Assembly (NCBI RefSeq): GCF_003628125.1
Contig: NZ_RBZU01000013.1
Coordinates: forward strand, 62,001-126,000
Origin: Pararobbsia silviterrae
GTDB lineage: Bacteria > Pseudomonadota > Gammaproteobacteria > Burkholderiales > Burkholderiaceae
DNA length: 64,000 nt
Direction of reading: 5' to 3'
In this document: in pieces, positions 25,941 through 35,233 of the stretch
How the letters are laid out: each line of letters begins with the position of its first letter
Numbering within the stretch: the stretch's first letter is position 1
The notes under the pieces: model-generated
The model's input: the letters and a program-made list of their open reading frames with translations, nothing else
The model's database searches: none
Told to the model about the DNA's origin: nothing
Position numbers and translations under genes: made by a program

Positions 25941-27146
25941 ATGACGAATCGGAGAATCCAAGTCTCGCGCGCCATCACGATCCTGCTTCCCCTTGCGGTC
26001 GTGCTGGCCCTGCTCTGGTGGACGCTGCTGCGCACGGTTCAGACGATCGATACGGTACCGATCGAATACGGCGATATCGAGTCAAGCGTGACCGCGCTCG
26101 GTACACTTCAGCCGCTCAGCTACGTCGACGTCGGCGCGCAGGCGTCGGGCGCGATCCGCCGCATTGCCGTCGCGCCCGGCAGTCATGTCAAGAAGGGCGA
26201 CCTGCTCGTCGAGATCGATCCGTCGATCCAGCAAGCCAAGGTCGATACGGACCGCGCCGCGCTCGACAGCCTGCATGCGCAGCTCGCGCAGGCTCACGCG
26301 CAGCGCGATCTCGCGCAACAGGAAGCGGATCGGCAACGCCAGATGAATACCGACGGCGCGACGCGTATCGAAGACGTGCAGTCCGCCGACAGCGCATTGC
26401 GCGTCGCCGTCGCGCGCCTCGCCGATCTCGGCGCGCAAATCGACGGCGCGCGATCGACGCTCAACGGCGATCTCGCGCAGCTCGGCTATACACGCATCTT
26501 CGCGCCGATGGGCGGCACGGTCGTCACGCTCGACGCGCGCGAAGGGCAAACGCTCAACGCGACGTATCAGACGCCGAACATCCTGCGCATCGCCGATCTG
26601 TCGAAGATGACCGTGTGGACCGATGTGTCGGAAGCCGATATCGGAAAAGTCCGCGCCGGCATGCCCGTCTACTTCACGACGCTCGGCTATGTCACGAACG
26701 ACGTGCCGCGCCGATGGACGGCTCATGTCCGCCAGATTCTGCCCGCGCCGCCGCACACGCCGTCTCAGTCGCAATCGGGCGAGTCGGGCACGCAAACCGC
26801 CGCGCCGTCGCAGGGCGCGGGCAAGGTCGTGCTCTACACGGTGCTGTTCGACGTCGACAACGCCGACGGCGCGCTGATGCCGCAGATGAGCGCGCAGGTG
26901 TTCTTCGTACGGGCGAGCGCGACGCACGTGCTCGTCGTCCCCTTGACTGCGATGGAGGCCGTCGCGGGCGAGCCGGACCGCTATACCGCGAAAGTGCTCG
27001 TGGGCGAGCGCGTCGAAACGCGCGAGGTCCGCACGGGCACACATGACCGTTTGCATGCCGAGGTCGTGTCCGGCCTGTCGCGCGGAGATCGGCTCGTGAC
27101 GGACATCCGCACCGAACGCGCGGGCGAAGGCAAGTTCCGGTGGTAA
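25941..27146 (+). CDS. macA: MacA-like periplasmic adaptor of a tripartite efflux pump
   Basis: A 401-residue HlyD/RND-type membrane-fusion protein: one N-terminal membrane anchor (ITILLPLAVVLALLWWTLL), a biotinyl-lipoyl domain (VDVGAQASGAIRRIAVAPGS, KKGDLLVEID), a long alpha-helical hairpin (about residues 110-185, rich in Ala/Gln/Asp), then beta-barrel and membrane-proximal domains. It links the inner-membrane ATPase MacB to an outer-membrane channel. The gene overlaps macB, and the outer-membrane factor follows, giving a complete MacAB-type operon. Expected cargo is macrolides, peptides or siderophores such as PvdRT exports. Confidence 0.93.
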   Translation: MTNRRIQVSRAITILLPLAVVLALLWWTLLRTVQTIDTVPIEYGDIESSVTALGTLQPLSYVDVGAQASGAIRRIAVAPGSHVKKGDLLVEIDPSIQQAKVDTDRAALDSLHAQLAQAHAQRDLAQQEADRQRQMNTDGATRIEDVQSADSALRVAVARLADLGAQIDGARSTLNGDLAQLGYTRIFAPMGGTVVTLDAREGQTLNATYQTPNILRIADLSKMTVWTDVSEADIGKVRAGMPVYFTTLGYVTNDVPRRWTAHVRQILPAPPHTPSQSQSGESGTQTAAPSQGAGKVVLYTVLFDVDNADGALMPQMSAQVFFVRASATHVLVVPLTAMEAVAGEPDRYTAKVLVGERVETREVRTGTHDRLHAEVVSGLSRGDRLVTDIRTERAGEGKFRW

Positions 27147-29242
27147 GCACGCCCATGACCGCGCCGAACGCCCCCCTGATCGAACTCGAGGACATCCGCA
27201 AGTCGTACGGCGGCGGCGACAGTCCTTCGGTCGAAGTCCTGCACGGACTCACGCTGACGATCCGCGCGGGCGAATTCGTCGCGATCATGGGCACGTCGGG
27301 CTCGGGCAAATCGACGCTCATGCATATCCTTGGCTGCCTCGACCGGCCGACCTCGGGCACCTATCGATTCGCGGGACGCGACATCGGCGCCTTCGATGCC
27401 GACGAACTCGCGTGGCTGCGCCGCGAAGCGTTCGGCTTCGTGTTCCAGGGCTACCACCTGATCCGCACGCTCGACGCGCTGCGCAACGTCGAAATGCCGG
27501 CTGTCTACGCGGGTACGCCCGCCCCGCAGCGCGACGCGCGCGCACGCCGTCTGCTCGAACGGCTCGGGCTTGGCGACCGGCTCGAACATCGGCCGAACCA
27601 GTTGTCGGGCGGGCAACAGCAGCGCGTGTCGATCGCGCGCGCGCTCATGAACGGCGGGCGCATCATTCTTGCCGACGAGCCCACGGGCGCGCTCGACAGC
27701 AAGAGCGGCGCCGAAGTCATGGCCCTGCTGACCGAACTCGCGGACGCGGGGCACGCCGTCATCCTCATCACGCACGACCGCGACGTCGCCTCGCGCGCCC
27801 GTCGCATCGTCGAGATCCATGACGGCGCGATCGTCGCGGACTCGGCATCGAGCGCCGCGTCGGCGACGGCGTCGACAGCTTCGGCTTCGGCTTCGGCCGC
27901 TTCGACGGCAGACGATCGGGCTCGTGTTCGTGAAATCGCGCAAACAGGCTCGACACATATCGATGCCGAGCCTCCCACGCCGGGCCCTGCCGCCCTCTTC
28001 GGCGACACCCGCGATTTCATGGCCGCGATGGCCGCCGGCGTCGCGCGCAACGCCACGCCGTGGGCCGACGCGCGCGAAGCGATGCGCACCGCCTGGCATG
28101 TGATGTGGACCAATCGCTTCCGCACCTTGCTGACGCTGCTCGGCATCGTGATCGGCGTCTCGTCGGTCATCGTGATGCTCGCGATCGGCCTCGGTACGCA
28201 GGAACAGGTGATCGCCAAGATGGCGACGTTCGGAACCAACCGGATCTACGTCGTGCCCGGCAGCAGCAGTCCGCGCGAGCCGGGCGGCACGCTGACCGTC
28301 GCCGATGTGGCGATCATCCGCGACGTGCCGCATGTCAAGCTCGCGATGCCGTTCGCGGCCGGCGACGTCACGGTGCGCGCGGGCAACGTGGACGTCCGCA
28401 CGCATATCTGGAGCGTGACGACCGACGCCGAAGAAATCCTGCACTGGAAGCCGTCGCGCGGTCTGTTCTTCACGGACGAAGACGAACGCGAACTCGCGCC
28501 CGTGATGCTGCTCGGCAAGAAGGCGCGCGAGAAGCTGTTCGGCGAGGCCAATCCGGTGGGCCGCTACGTGCTCGTCAACAACGTGCCGTTCCAGGTCATC
28601 GGCGAACTCGAGGAAAAAGGCGCCGTGTCGGGCGACAAGGACGACGACGACGTCGTGCTCACGCCGTTCTCGACCGGCAGCCGGCGCGTGATCGGCGACA
28701 CGAATCTTTCGTGGATCTCGGTGCTCATCGACGATCTCGATAACGCGCCGCAGGTCACGCAGCACATCAAGGAAGCGTTGACGAAGGCGCATCACATCGA
28801 AGATTTCGGCGTCTACGACCAGGCCGCCGCGGTCCGCGCGCAGCAACAGACGCAACGCACGCTGACGTTGCTGCTCGGCCTCATCGCGGCTGTTTCGCTC
28901 GTCGTCGGCGGCATCGGCGTCATGAACATCATGCTCATGACGGTCAAGGAACGGACGCGGGAAATCGGTATCCGGATGGCGACCGGCGCGCGTCAGCGCG
29001 ATATTCTCCGGCAGTTCCTGACCGAAGCGATGCTCGTGTCGCTCGTCGGCGGCGTGACCGGCACGGTGCTCGGACTCGCGATCGGTTCGGTGCTGATCCT
29101 CTTCGACGCGCCCGTCATCTTCTCGGTCCGCGGCATCGTCGCGGCGTTCGCCTGCGCGCTCGCCACGGGACTCGTCTTTGGATTCGCCCCCGCAAGACAG
29201 GCTGCGCGGCTCGACCCCGTCGTCGCGCTCGCGAGCGAATGA
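27140..29242 (+). CDS. macB: MacB-like ABC efflux ATPase/permease
   Basis: About 700 residues. The N-terminal ABC domain has MGTSGSGKSTLMHILGCLD, QLSGGQQQRVSIARALM and ILADEPTGALDS. The C-terminal MacB domain has one helix after FRTLLTLLGIVIGVSSVIV, a large periplasmic domain, and three more helices with GGIGVMNIMLMTVKERTREI. Between them is an atypical low-complexity linker of about 25 Ala/Ser/Thr residues (near residues 232-258). A GTG at 27140 overlaps macA; an ATG at 27155 is an alternative start. It uses ATP to drive mechanotransmission through MacA and the outer-membrane factor. Confidence 0.94.
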   Translation: MVSTPMTAPNAPLIELEDIRKSYGGGDSPSVEVLHGLTLTIRAGEFVAIMGTSGSGKSTLMHILGCLDRPTSGTYRFAGRDIGAFDADELAWLRREAFGFVFQGYHLIRTLDALRNVEMPAVYAGTPAPQRDARARRLLERLGLGDRLEHRPNQLSGGQQQRVSIARALMNGGRIILADEPTGALDSKSGAEVMALLTELADAGHAVILITHDRDVASRARRIVEIHDGAIVADSASSAASATASTASASASAASTADDRARVREIAQTGSTHIDAEPPTPGPAALFGDTRDFMAAMAAGVARNATPWADAREAMRTAWHVMWTNRFRTLLTLLGIVIGVSSVIVMLAIGLGTQEQVIAKMATFGTNRIYVVPGSSSPREPGGTLTVADVAIIRDVPHVKLAMPFAAGDVTVRAGNVDVRTHIWSVTTDAEEILHWKPSRGLFFTDEDERELAPVMLLGKKAREKLFGEANPVGRYVLVNNVPFQVIGELEEKGAVSGDKDDDDVVLTPFSTGSRRVIGDTNLSWISVLIDDLDNAPQVTQHIKEALTKAHHIEDFGVYDQAAAVRAQQQTQRTLTLLLGLIAAVSLVVGGIGVMNIMLMTVKERTREIGIRMATGARQRDILRQFLTEAMLVSLVGGVTGTVLGLAIGSVLILFDAPVIFSVRGIVAAFACALATGLVFGFAPARQAARLDPVVALASE

Positions 29243-30720
29243 GGCCCAATATGACGTACAAACTGCACGCGCTCTCGATACCGTTCTGCGCCGCGCTGCT
29301 ATGCAGTTGCGCGGCCCCTCCGTCGAAACCCGACGTCGACGCGCTCGTCCCCACGGCGTGGCGAACGACCGCGCCGTCGAACGATTCCGCATGCGGCACG
29401 CAGGCCGCGGGCGCGAGCCCCTGCGCGGCCGCCGCGACGCCCGACGCGGTCACGGCCGACTGGTGGCGCGGCTTCGGCAGCGAAGAACTCGACGCGATCG
29501 TCCAGCGCGCGATCGACGGCAGCACCGACATCGCGGCGGCCATCGCGCGCGTACACGAGGCGGCCGCTCAGGCGCGCATCGCGGGCGCCGCGCTGTGGCC
29601 CGACCTCGTCGCGAACGTGACCGCGCAACGTCAAATCGGCGGCGCGGGCGATATCACCGTCGACAACGGCAACAGCTACGCGATCAATCTCGCGGCCAGC
29701 TACGAAATCGACTTCTGGGGCAAGAACCGCGCCTTGCGCCGCGCGGCGGGTGCCGACTTCGACGCAAGCGTATTCGATCGCGATACGGTTCGACTGACTA
29801 CGGTGTCGACCGCGGCATCGCTTTGGCTGCAGATCGTGGCCTTGCACGAGCGCGCGGCGATCGCGTCGCGCAATGTCGAACTCGCGCAGCGCACGCTTGC
29901 GCTCGTCGAGTCGCAAACGCGCGCGGGGGCCGCATCGCCGCTCGACGTCGCGCGTCAGCGCGGCGTCGTCGCGAGTCAGCAGCGCAGCGCGGCCGCGCTG
30001 CGTCAAAGCGCGCACGACGACGAAGCCACGCTCGCGGTGCTGCTCGGCGTGCCGGTCGAACGCGTCATCGTGCGAACCAATTCGCTTGCGCAGATCCGCG
30101 TGCGTTCGATCGATGCAGGCGTGCCTTCCGCACTGCTCGTGCGCAGACCCGATATCGCGCGCGCGGAAGCGCAGTTGTCGGCGGCCGACGCGAACATCGC
30201 GGCGGCGCGCGCGGCAATGCTGCCGAGCATCACGCTCAGCCCGGGCATCGGATTCGCAAGCGACACCGTGCACGGCCTGTTCGACGCGCCGCTCTATACG
30301 CTCGCGGCGGGACTGACGGCACCGATCTTCGACGGCGGCCGCCTGCGCGCGCAGCGCGATCTCGCGATCGCCGAGCGTGAAGAAACGCTGGCGAATTACC
30401 GCGCGTCGATCGTCACGGCGTTCGGCGACGTCGACAAGGCGCTCAACGCGATCGGCGGCGTCGACGCGCAACTCGATGCGCAACGCGAAGTCCTCGCTCA
30501 GGCACAACGCGCCGAAACGCTCGCCTTATCGCGGTATCGCGCCGGCGCCGAGACGATGCTCACCGTCCTCGACGCTCAGCAAACGCTCTTCGATGCGCAG
30601 GATCTTTGGGCTCAGCTCAAGCAGGAACGTCTGCAGGCCGACGTGTCGCTGTTTCAGGCGCTCGGCGGCGGTTGGCAGGCGCCGGCGGACGGCGCTTCGG
30701 ATCGCGATCGCGCGTCGTGA
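29239..30720 (+). CDS. Outer-membrane efflux lipoprotein (NodT/OprM family)
   Basis: A 493-residue TolC-like outer-membrane factor. The signal peptide ends in a lipobox LLCSC-AAPP, so Cys is lipid-modified. Two OEP repeats follow, the second with LVRRPDIARAEAQLSAADAN, the classic RRPD/E-x-x-x-AE signature of NodT-type factors, and AAGLTAPIFDGGRLRAQRD. Its ATG overlaps the macB stop (ATGA), which fixes the start and implies coupling. It completes the MacAB-type pump and forms the exit duct. Confidence 0.93.
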   Translation: MRPNMTYKLHALSIPFCAALLCSCAAPPSKPDVDALVPTAWRTTAPSNDSACGTQAAGASPCAAAATPDAVTADWWRGFGSEELDAIVQRAIDGSTDIAAAIARVHEAAAQARIAGAALWPDLVANVTAQRQIGGAGDITVDNGNSYAINLAASYEIDFWGKNRALRRAAGADFDASVFDRDTVRLTTVSTAASLWLQIVALHERAAIASRNVELAQRTLALVESQTRAGAASPLDVARQRGVVASQQRSAAALRQSAHDDEATLAVLLGVPVERVIVRTNSLAQIRVRSIDAGVPSALLVRRPDIARAEAQLSAADANIAAARAAMLPSITLSPGIGFASDTVHGLFDAPLYTLAAGLTAPIFDGGRLRAQRDLAIAEREETLANYRASIVTAFGDVDKALNAIGGVDAQLDAQREVLAQAQRAETLALSRYRAGAETMLTVLDAQQTLFDAQDLWAQLKQERLQADVSLFQALGGGWQAPADGASDRDRAS

Positions 30721-30908
30721 GCAGGGGTCGTGACGGGCGTCAGAACAGATGTCATGACCCGGGGTCGTGAGCGGGCACGTCATAAGCGAACACGGGGCGT
30801 TGGATTTCCGAGTCCGCTCGATCGAATGCCGCCGCTGACGCACGCCCCTCTGCGCCCGCGTTCTTATCGACGTCTAAATTCGCATGATGAGGCGCACGCG
30901 ATCGCCTT

Positions 30909-31145
30909 TCACGACCGCCAGTGCGGCGGCTCGCCGGTGAGCCAGCATACGGCCACCAACGCGGCGCTGATGACCACGACCGACAGCAGAAAACGGACGC
31001 GATGCCGATCGGGCCGAAACACCGCGCCTGCGGCGACGAGCAACATCACGTAGACGGCAAGCACGGCCCAGCCCTCCCATCGAACCGGGATGCCCCATCC
31101 CCAACCCGAGGTCTTCGCGGGAAACCAATAAACGTGTGTGAGCAT
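30909..31145 (-). CDS. Small two-helix membrane protein
   Basis: About 78 residues starting MLTHVYWFPAKTSGWGWGIP, with GAGGG six bases before the ATG. It has two hydrophobic segments (about 27-43 and 52-68) separated by a basic RPDRHRVR loop, and ends LTGEPPHWRS. Small proteins of this form (YWFPAK..GWGWG..W-x-GW) recur in Burkholderia, but I know of no function. It lies between two convergent operons and may be expressed alone. Confidence 0.65.
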   Translation of the reverse strand: MLTHVYWFPAKTSGWGWGIPVRWEGWAVLAVYVMLLVAAGAVFRPDRHRVRFLLSVVVISAALVAVCWLTGEPPHWRS

Positions 31146-31227
31146 CGACATCCCTCGAAGGGTGATTCGGATCGACGCCGGACCGCCGATCCGATCGTCA
31201 GATGGCCCCACGTTCCGGCCATCTGAC

Positions 31228-31267
31228 GATCCGGCGATCCGGCGATCCGGCGATCCGGCGATCCGGT
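31228..31267. repeat. Tandem 8-mer repeat GATCCGGC
   Basis: Five head-to-tail copies of GATCCGGC, the last ending in T, lie between the small membrane protein gene and the end of the TonB receptor gene. A degenerate echo (GGTCTTGCGGTCACGC and similar) follows. The repeat is non-coding and likely length-variable. Confidence 0.8.
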
Positions 31268-31332
31268 CTTGCGGTCACGCGGTCTTGCGGTGTTACGGCG
31301 CTTAGGCGTTCAAGCGTGCCGACGATGCGCCG

Positions 31333-33672
31333 TCAGAAATCGGTTCGAACCGTCAACATCACGTTTCGCCGGTCGCCGAACTGCCCGAAGTACGTACCGG
31401 GCACGCGCGAGTAATACATCCGATCGAAGATGTTATTGAGCGTCAGCGACGACGTCACGTGCTTGTTGAACTGATAGCCGACCTGCGCGTTATAGATCGC
31501 GAGACCGCCTTGCATATAGCTCGCGTCGATACGCCCCGTCTGGCTCTGGGCGAGCATGCCGCCGCCGATCAGCAGTCCGTGCAGCATGCCTTGCTGGATG
31601 CGATAGCTGGTCCAGAGCTTGAACAGGCTATGCGGTTCCTCGAGGTCGTACGACTGCCCCGTCGAATCGCCGCCCGACAGATAGCGCGTATCGAGCATCG
31701 TGTACCCCGCGTACACATTCCAGTTCGGCAGCGGCTCGCCGGTCACCTCGGCTTCGAATCCCTGACTGCGCACCTTGCCGGCATCGACATAGAAGTCCGG
31801 ATTGACGGGGTCGCCGAGCTCATAGTGATCGTTATCGATGCGGAATGCGGCGACGTTCGCATTGAGCTTGCCGTCGAGGAACGTCCCCTTGAGACCGACC
31901 TCGTACTGCTTGCCCGAGGCGGGCGCGATGCCCTGGCCCGTGACGGTCGTGCCCGTTTGCGGCGCGAAGACCTCGGAATAACTCGTGTAGGCCGACAGCG
32001 TCGGAACGATGTCGTAGACGAGACCCGCGTAAGGAACAAACTTGCCGTTCAACTGCGTCCCGACCGTCCAGTCGCCGCCCGACTGGTCTTTTTCCTGATA
32101 CCAGACCTCGCGGCCGCCGAGGATCACCGTCAACGGGTCGGTCACGCGAATCTTCGCTTGCCCGTAGACGCCTCCTTGCTGGTAGTCGCTTTTGCTGCTC
32201 GACGTCAGCGACAGCACCGGGTGAGGAATGGCCGTCGGATCGAGCACGTTCCAGGTGCCGAGATCCTCGCCGCCGAACTCGAACGCTTCGTTGACCTGGG
32301 TGTAGCTCGCGCCGAACGTCAACGTATGATCGCGGCCGAACAGATGGACCGGACCCGAGATGTTCGTATCGGCCGAGAACGAGTTGTAAGTGCCTTGCTG
32401 CTTCTCGGCATAGAAGTCCTGCAAGTACGGATCGCTGCCCGTCGCGCCGAACGGATAGGCATCTTCCGCGTGATAGCCGTAATACCGGTAGAGCAAGGTC
32501 GTCGACGAGGTCCAGCCGTTTTCGAAGCGGTGCGTGAGATTCAGGTTCGCTTCGTTGAGGATGTTGCGCGTGTAGTTCCAGCTCGGGCTGAAATTCTGCG
32601 TGAACGAGCTCGGCAGAAATCCGCCCAAGGACGACTTGCCGACGCCATAGTCATAGTCCGAATCCGCATTGACCTGGTGAGCCACGGAAAACGACAGCGT
32701 CGTACGCGGATCGATGTCGTATTCGAGGATGCCGTAGAAGCCCGCCTCTTTCTTCCGGTAGCGATCGATCGATTGATGCTCGTCCGAACCCACGATGACC
32801 GCGCGTCCGCGCAACGTGCCGTCCTTGTTCAACGGCCCCGTCACGTCGACGACCTGCCGCGCCCCGCCGAATGACGAGAGCTGCGTTTCCGTCGACACAT
32901 GGAAGGTATCGAGCGGCTCCTTGCGGACCAGATTGACCGTGCCGCCCGGATTGCCGGCGCCGTCGATGACGCCCAGCGGGCCCCGGAAGACTTCGACGCG
33001 GTCGTAGAACGCGAGATCGAGCTGCGGCTGGTACTGGATGCCGTTCATGACGGACACCCCGTTGTACTCGATGCCGAGGTTATAGCCGCGCGCCGTGTAG
33101 TAGGCCGAGTCGCCATAGGACACCGCTTTGACGCCCGTCGCGTATTGAAGCGCGTCTTGGAGCGTCGCCATGTTCTGGTCGTCCATGCGCTGACGCGTGA
33201 TCACGGAGATGGAATTCGGAATCTCCTGCAGTTTCTCCGGTGTCTTTCCTGTGATCGTCGCGGCTTTCGAGGCATAGGAGCCCGAGCCTTCGGTGGTCGC
33301 GTCGCTGTCGCGCTCGGACGTGACGGCGACGGTCGGCAGCGTTTCGAGCGGCGTCCCCGCGAGACGCACGACCGCCGCGGTGCCCGTGATTTCGCCGACC
33401 AGTCCGCTGCCGGCCAACAGGCGATCGAGCGCCTGCTTCGGCGTCAGACGGCCCGACACCGCGGGCGCGGTCTTCCCCGCGACGAGCGACGGCTCGACCA
33501 TGAGTTCGATACTGGTCTGCCTCGCCCAGTCGTTGAGCGCCTGCGCGAGCGGCTGCGCCGCGATGCTGAGCGTCACGCCCGCGGTGGAATCCTGGGCCTG
33601 GACGCTCAGGCTGGCGCACGCAAGCGCGAGGGCCAGCGCCAACGGGGCGGGTCGAAAACGGGGGCGAACCAT
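31333..33672 (-). CDS. TonB-dependent siderophore receptor with N-terminal signalling (STN) domain
   Basis: A 779-residue protein with a signal peptide (LALALALACASLSVQAQ), an STN signalling domain (about residues 30-105; TLSIAAQPLAQALNDWARQT), a TonB box-like PTVAVTS, a plug (IPNSISVITRQRM, GNPGGTVNLVRK) and a barrel ending RRNVMLTVRTDF. The STN domain marks a transducing FpvA/FhuE-like receptor that signals through FecR to an ECF sigma factor. The matching fecR (34000-35145) and sigma gene (35234-35887) lie upstream on the same strand. A Fur-like A/T-rich site lies 24-48 bp upstream of the start. Confidence 0.93.
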   Translation of the reverse strand: MVRPRFRPAPLALALALACASLSVQAQDSTAGVTLSIAAQPLAQALNDWARQTSIELMVEPSLVAGKTAPAVSGRLTPKQALDRLLAGSGLVGEITGTAAVVRLAGTPLETLPTVAVTSERDSDATTEGSGSYASKAATITGKTPEKLQEIPNSISVITRQRMDDQNMATLQDALQYATGVKAVSYGDSAYYTARGYNLGIEYNGVSVMNGIQYQPQLDLAFYDRVEVFRGPLGVIDGAGNPGGTVNLVRKEPLDTFHVSTETQLSSFGGARQVVDVTGPLNKDGTLRGRAVIVGSDEHQSIDRYRKKEAGFYGILEYDIDPRTTLSFSVAHQVNADSDYDYGVGKSSLGGFLPSSFTQNFSPSWNYTRNILNEANLNLTHRFENGWTSSTTLLYRYYGYHAEDAYPFGATGSDPYLQDFYAEKQQGTYNSFSADTNISGPVHLFGRDHTLTFGASYTQVNEAFEFGGEDLGTWNVLDPTAIPHPVLSLTSSSKSDYQQGGVYGQAKIRVTDPLTVILGGREVWYQEKDQSGGDWTVGTQLNGKFVPYAGLVYDIVPTLSAYTSYSEVFAPQTGTTVTGQGIAPASGKQYEVGLKGTFLDGKLNANVAAFRIDNDHYELGDPVNPDFYVDAGKVRSQGFEAEVTGEPLPNWNVYAGYTMLDTRYLSGGDSTGQSYDLEEPHSLFKLWTSYRIQQGMLHGLLIGGGMLAQSQTGRIDASYMQGGLAIYNAQVGYQFNKHVTSSLTLNNIFDRMYYSRVPGTYFGQFGDRRNVMLTVRTDF

Positions 33673-33999
33673 CTAAGCACTCTCCAAGAGAAAAGAATGA
33701 AAATAAGAATTCTTCTCATGTAGACGCACGTCAGGTTCCGATCCCGGGGTCTTGAAAATAATTTTTTTACGCGGCCGGGCACGCAGTCAGGTGCTGTCAC
33801 GCGGACCGCATGCCATACGGCTACAACGCGATGCCTGCGGCGGCACGGCGCGGCGTGTTCGAGGCGTCTGTCGTCGCAACGGACACGCGCGCCGCCCGGA
33901 TTGCATTCAGTGCGGGGACGCCCGCGTGCACGGGCTCACGGCGAGCCGCATCCGAAGAATCTGTTCTCGCGACCGCTACGCTTATCACCCCGCTTGCGC
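33673..33999. other. Intergenic region between fecR and the siderophore receptor gene
   Basis: This stretch of 327 bp holds the presumed receptor promoter near 33690-33775 (A/T-rich, including a run of seven T) and GC-rich sequence beyond. I see no gene in it. Confidence 0.5.
33696..33720 (-). promoter_or_regulatory. Candidate Fur box upstream of the siderophore receptor
   Basis: A 25-bp A/T-rich island in GC-rich DNA, read on the minus strand as ATGAGAAGAATTC followed by TTATTTTCATT. It matches about 13 of 19 positions of the Fur consensus and centres on GAATTC. The position just upstream of an iron-receptor gene supports iron control. Confidence 0.5.
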
Positions 34000-35145
34000 T
34001 CAGCGCGGGGACAACGCGATGTCCGTCGTCTCGCCGTGCGGCTGAAGCACGACGTGCTGGACCTTGGGCAGCACGCGCATGAAGTTCTCGATATGGCGCG
34101 GATTGAACGTGCCCGTGATCCGAAGCGCGGCCACGTCCGGGCCGGCGAGCGCGAGATGCGTCGGGCCATACCGCTCGAACTCGGCGAGCGCCTGGCTCAG
34201 CGGCGTGTCGTCGAAGCTCACGCGTCCGTCGCGCCAGATCGCGAACGCGCTCGGTTCGAGCGCGGTCACGGTCCCGATCGCGCCTGCCGGATCGCAACTG
34301 ACCTGCTGACCGGCCGTCAAGATCACGGCCTCCGCGTCCTCGCCCGCGAGCACGCGCGCGATCGGGTCGGCACCCGGGACGTGACCGACGCGCACGCTGC
34401 CCTGCTCGACCGCGACCTGCACGTCGCCGTTGCCCGGAATGCCCGGCGTATAGCGCACCGAAAAGCGCGTGCCGAGATCGGTCATGCGCGAGGCGCCCGC
34501 GAAGACGTCGAAAGGACGCGAACCGTCGTGTTCGACTTCGAAGTACGCTTGGCCGTCGGCCAGACGCACCTCGCGGCGCCCGCGCCGAAAGGCGACGCTC
34601 AGATGCGTGGCCGTGTCGAGTTTGAGCCGGCTGCCGTCGGGCAAGCGGACATCGAGTTCGCCGCCGCGCGCCGTCGCGAAGCTCTGCACATAGGTCGGCC
34701 GCTCCCAGGTCCACCAGCCGACGCTGACGGCCGCGCTCATCGCCAGCGCGGCGCCGATCAGGGCAAGCCTGGGCCGGTATGCGCGAACGCGCGCATCGGC
34801 GGTCGACCGACGCGAGGTCCAGCGTGCCCAGAACCCCGGTCGCGCCGCGCGTGACCCGCGCGCCTCACCGACCGCGCCCGCGGCATCACCCGCCGCTTCG
34901 CGCGCCTGCTGCGCGGCGAGCTCGCGCTTGAGCGCGGCGATGCCCGCTTCGGGCAGTGCGTCGAGCGCGGTCCAGTCCGACTCCCAGCGCGCGAGCGCGT
35001 CCGCGTTCGCCGGATCGGCGGCCAGCCATGCCTCGAACCGGGCCGCTTCGGCGACGCTCAGGCCTCGGCCGCGACGCACGAACCAGTCCAGCGCCTGCTG
35101 ATCGATGTCGCGGGCGGGTGAACTCGCGGAGGACGGCAGACTCAT
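34000..35145 (-). CDS. fecR: FecR-family anti-sigma/sigma regulator
   Basis: About 381 residues starting MSLPSSASSPARDID. The N-terminal cytoplasmic DUF4880 region has ALDWFVRRGRGLSVAEAARF and FEAWLAADPANADALARWE, followed by one membrane helix (LALIGAALAMSAAVSVGWW) and the periplasmic FecR domain (PDGSRLKLDTATHLSVAF, RFSVRY) ending with an STN-like segment (LRITGTFNPRHIENFMRVLP). It passes the signal from a ligand-loaded receptor to the ECF sigma factor. It lies 88 bp after the sigma gene. A longer start at 35178 is possible. Confidence 0.92.
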   Translation of the reverse strand: MSLPSSASSPARDIDQQALDWFVRRGRGLSVAEAARFEAWLAADPANADALARWESDWTALDALPEAGIAALKRELAAQQAREAAGDAAGAVGEARGSRAARPGFWARWTSRRSTADARVRAYRPRLALIGAALAMSAAVSVGWWTWERPTYVQSFATARGGELDVRLPDGSRLKLDTATHLSVAFRRGRREVRLADGQAYFEVEHDGSRPFDVFAGASRMTDLGTRFSVRYTPGIPGNGDVQVAVEQGSVRVGHVPGADPIARVLAGEDAEAVILTAGQQVSCDPAGAIGTVTALEPSAFAIWRDGRVSFDDTPLSQALAEFERYGPTHLALAGPDVAALRITGTFNPRHIENFMRVLPKVQHVVLQPHGETTDIALSPR

Positions 35146-35233
35146 TGCTTGGCGGTCGGAGTAGAGGGGTGCACCCATGAAGACGCACGAGACCCCGCTA
35201 ACCCTGGCTCGGTACAGAAAAAACGCGCTGTTT

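Noticed and set aside
24572-26035. Long minus-strand frame over the aldehyde dehydrogenase gene
   Set aside because: It is antisense to a clear ALDH with all catalytic motifs and has no coding character of its own.
26981-29392. An 803-residue open frame antisense to macA, macB and the outer-membrane factor
   Set aside because: It crosses three well-supported genes and its sequence is low-complexity Arg/Glu/Asp/His with no domain.
31228-31267. CRISPR-like direct repeats
   Set aside because: Units are 8 bp and contiguous with no spacers, so this is a simple tandem repeat. No CRISPR array was seen anywhere in the window.
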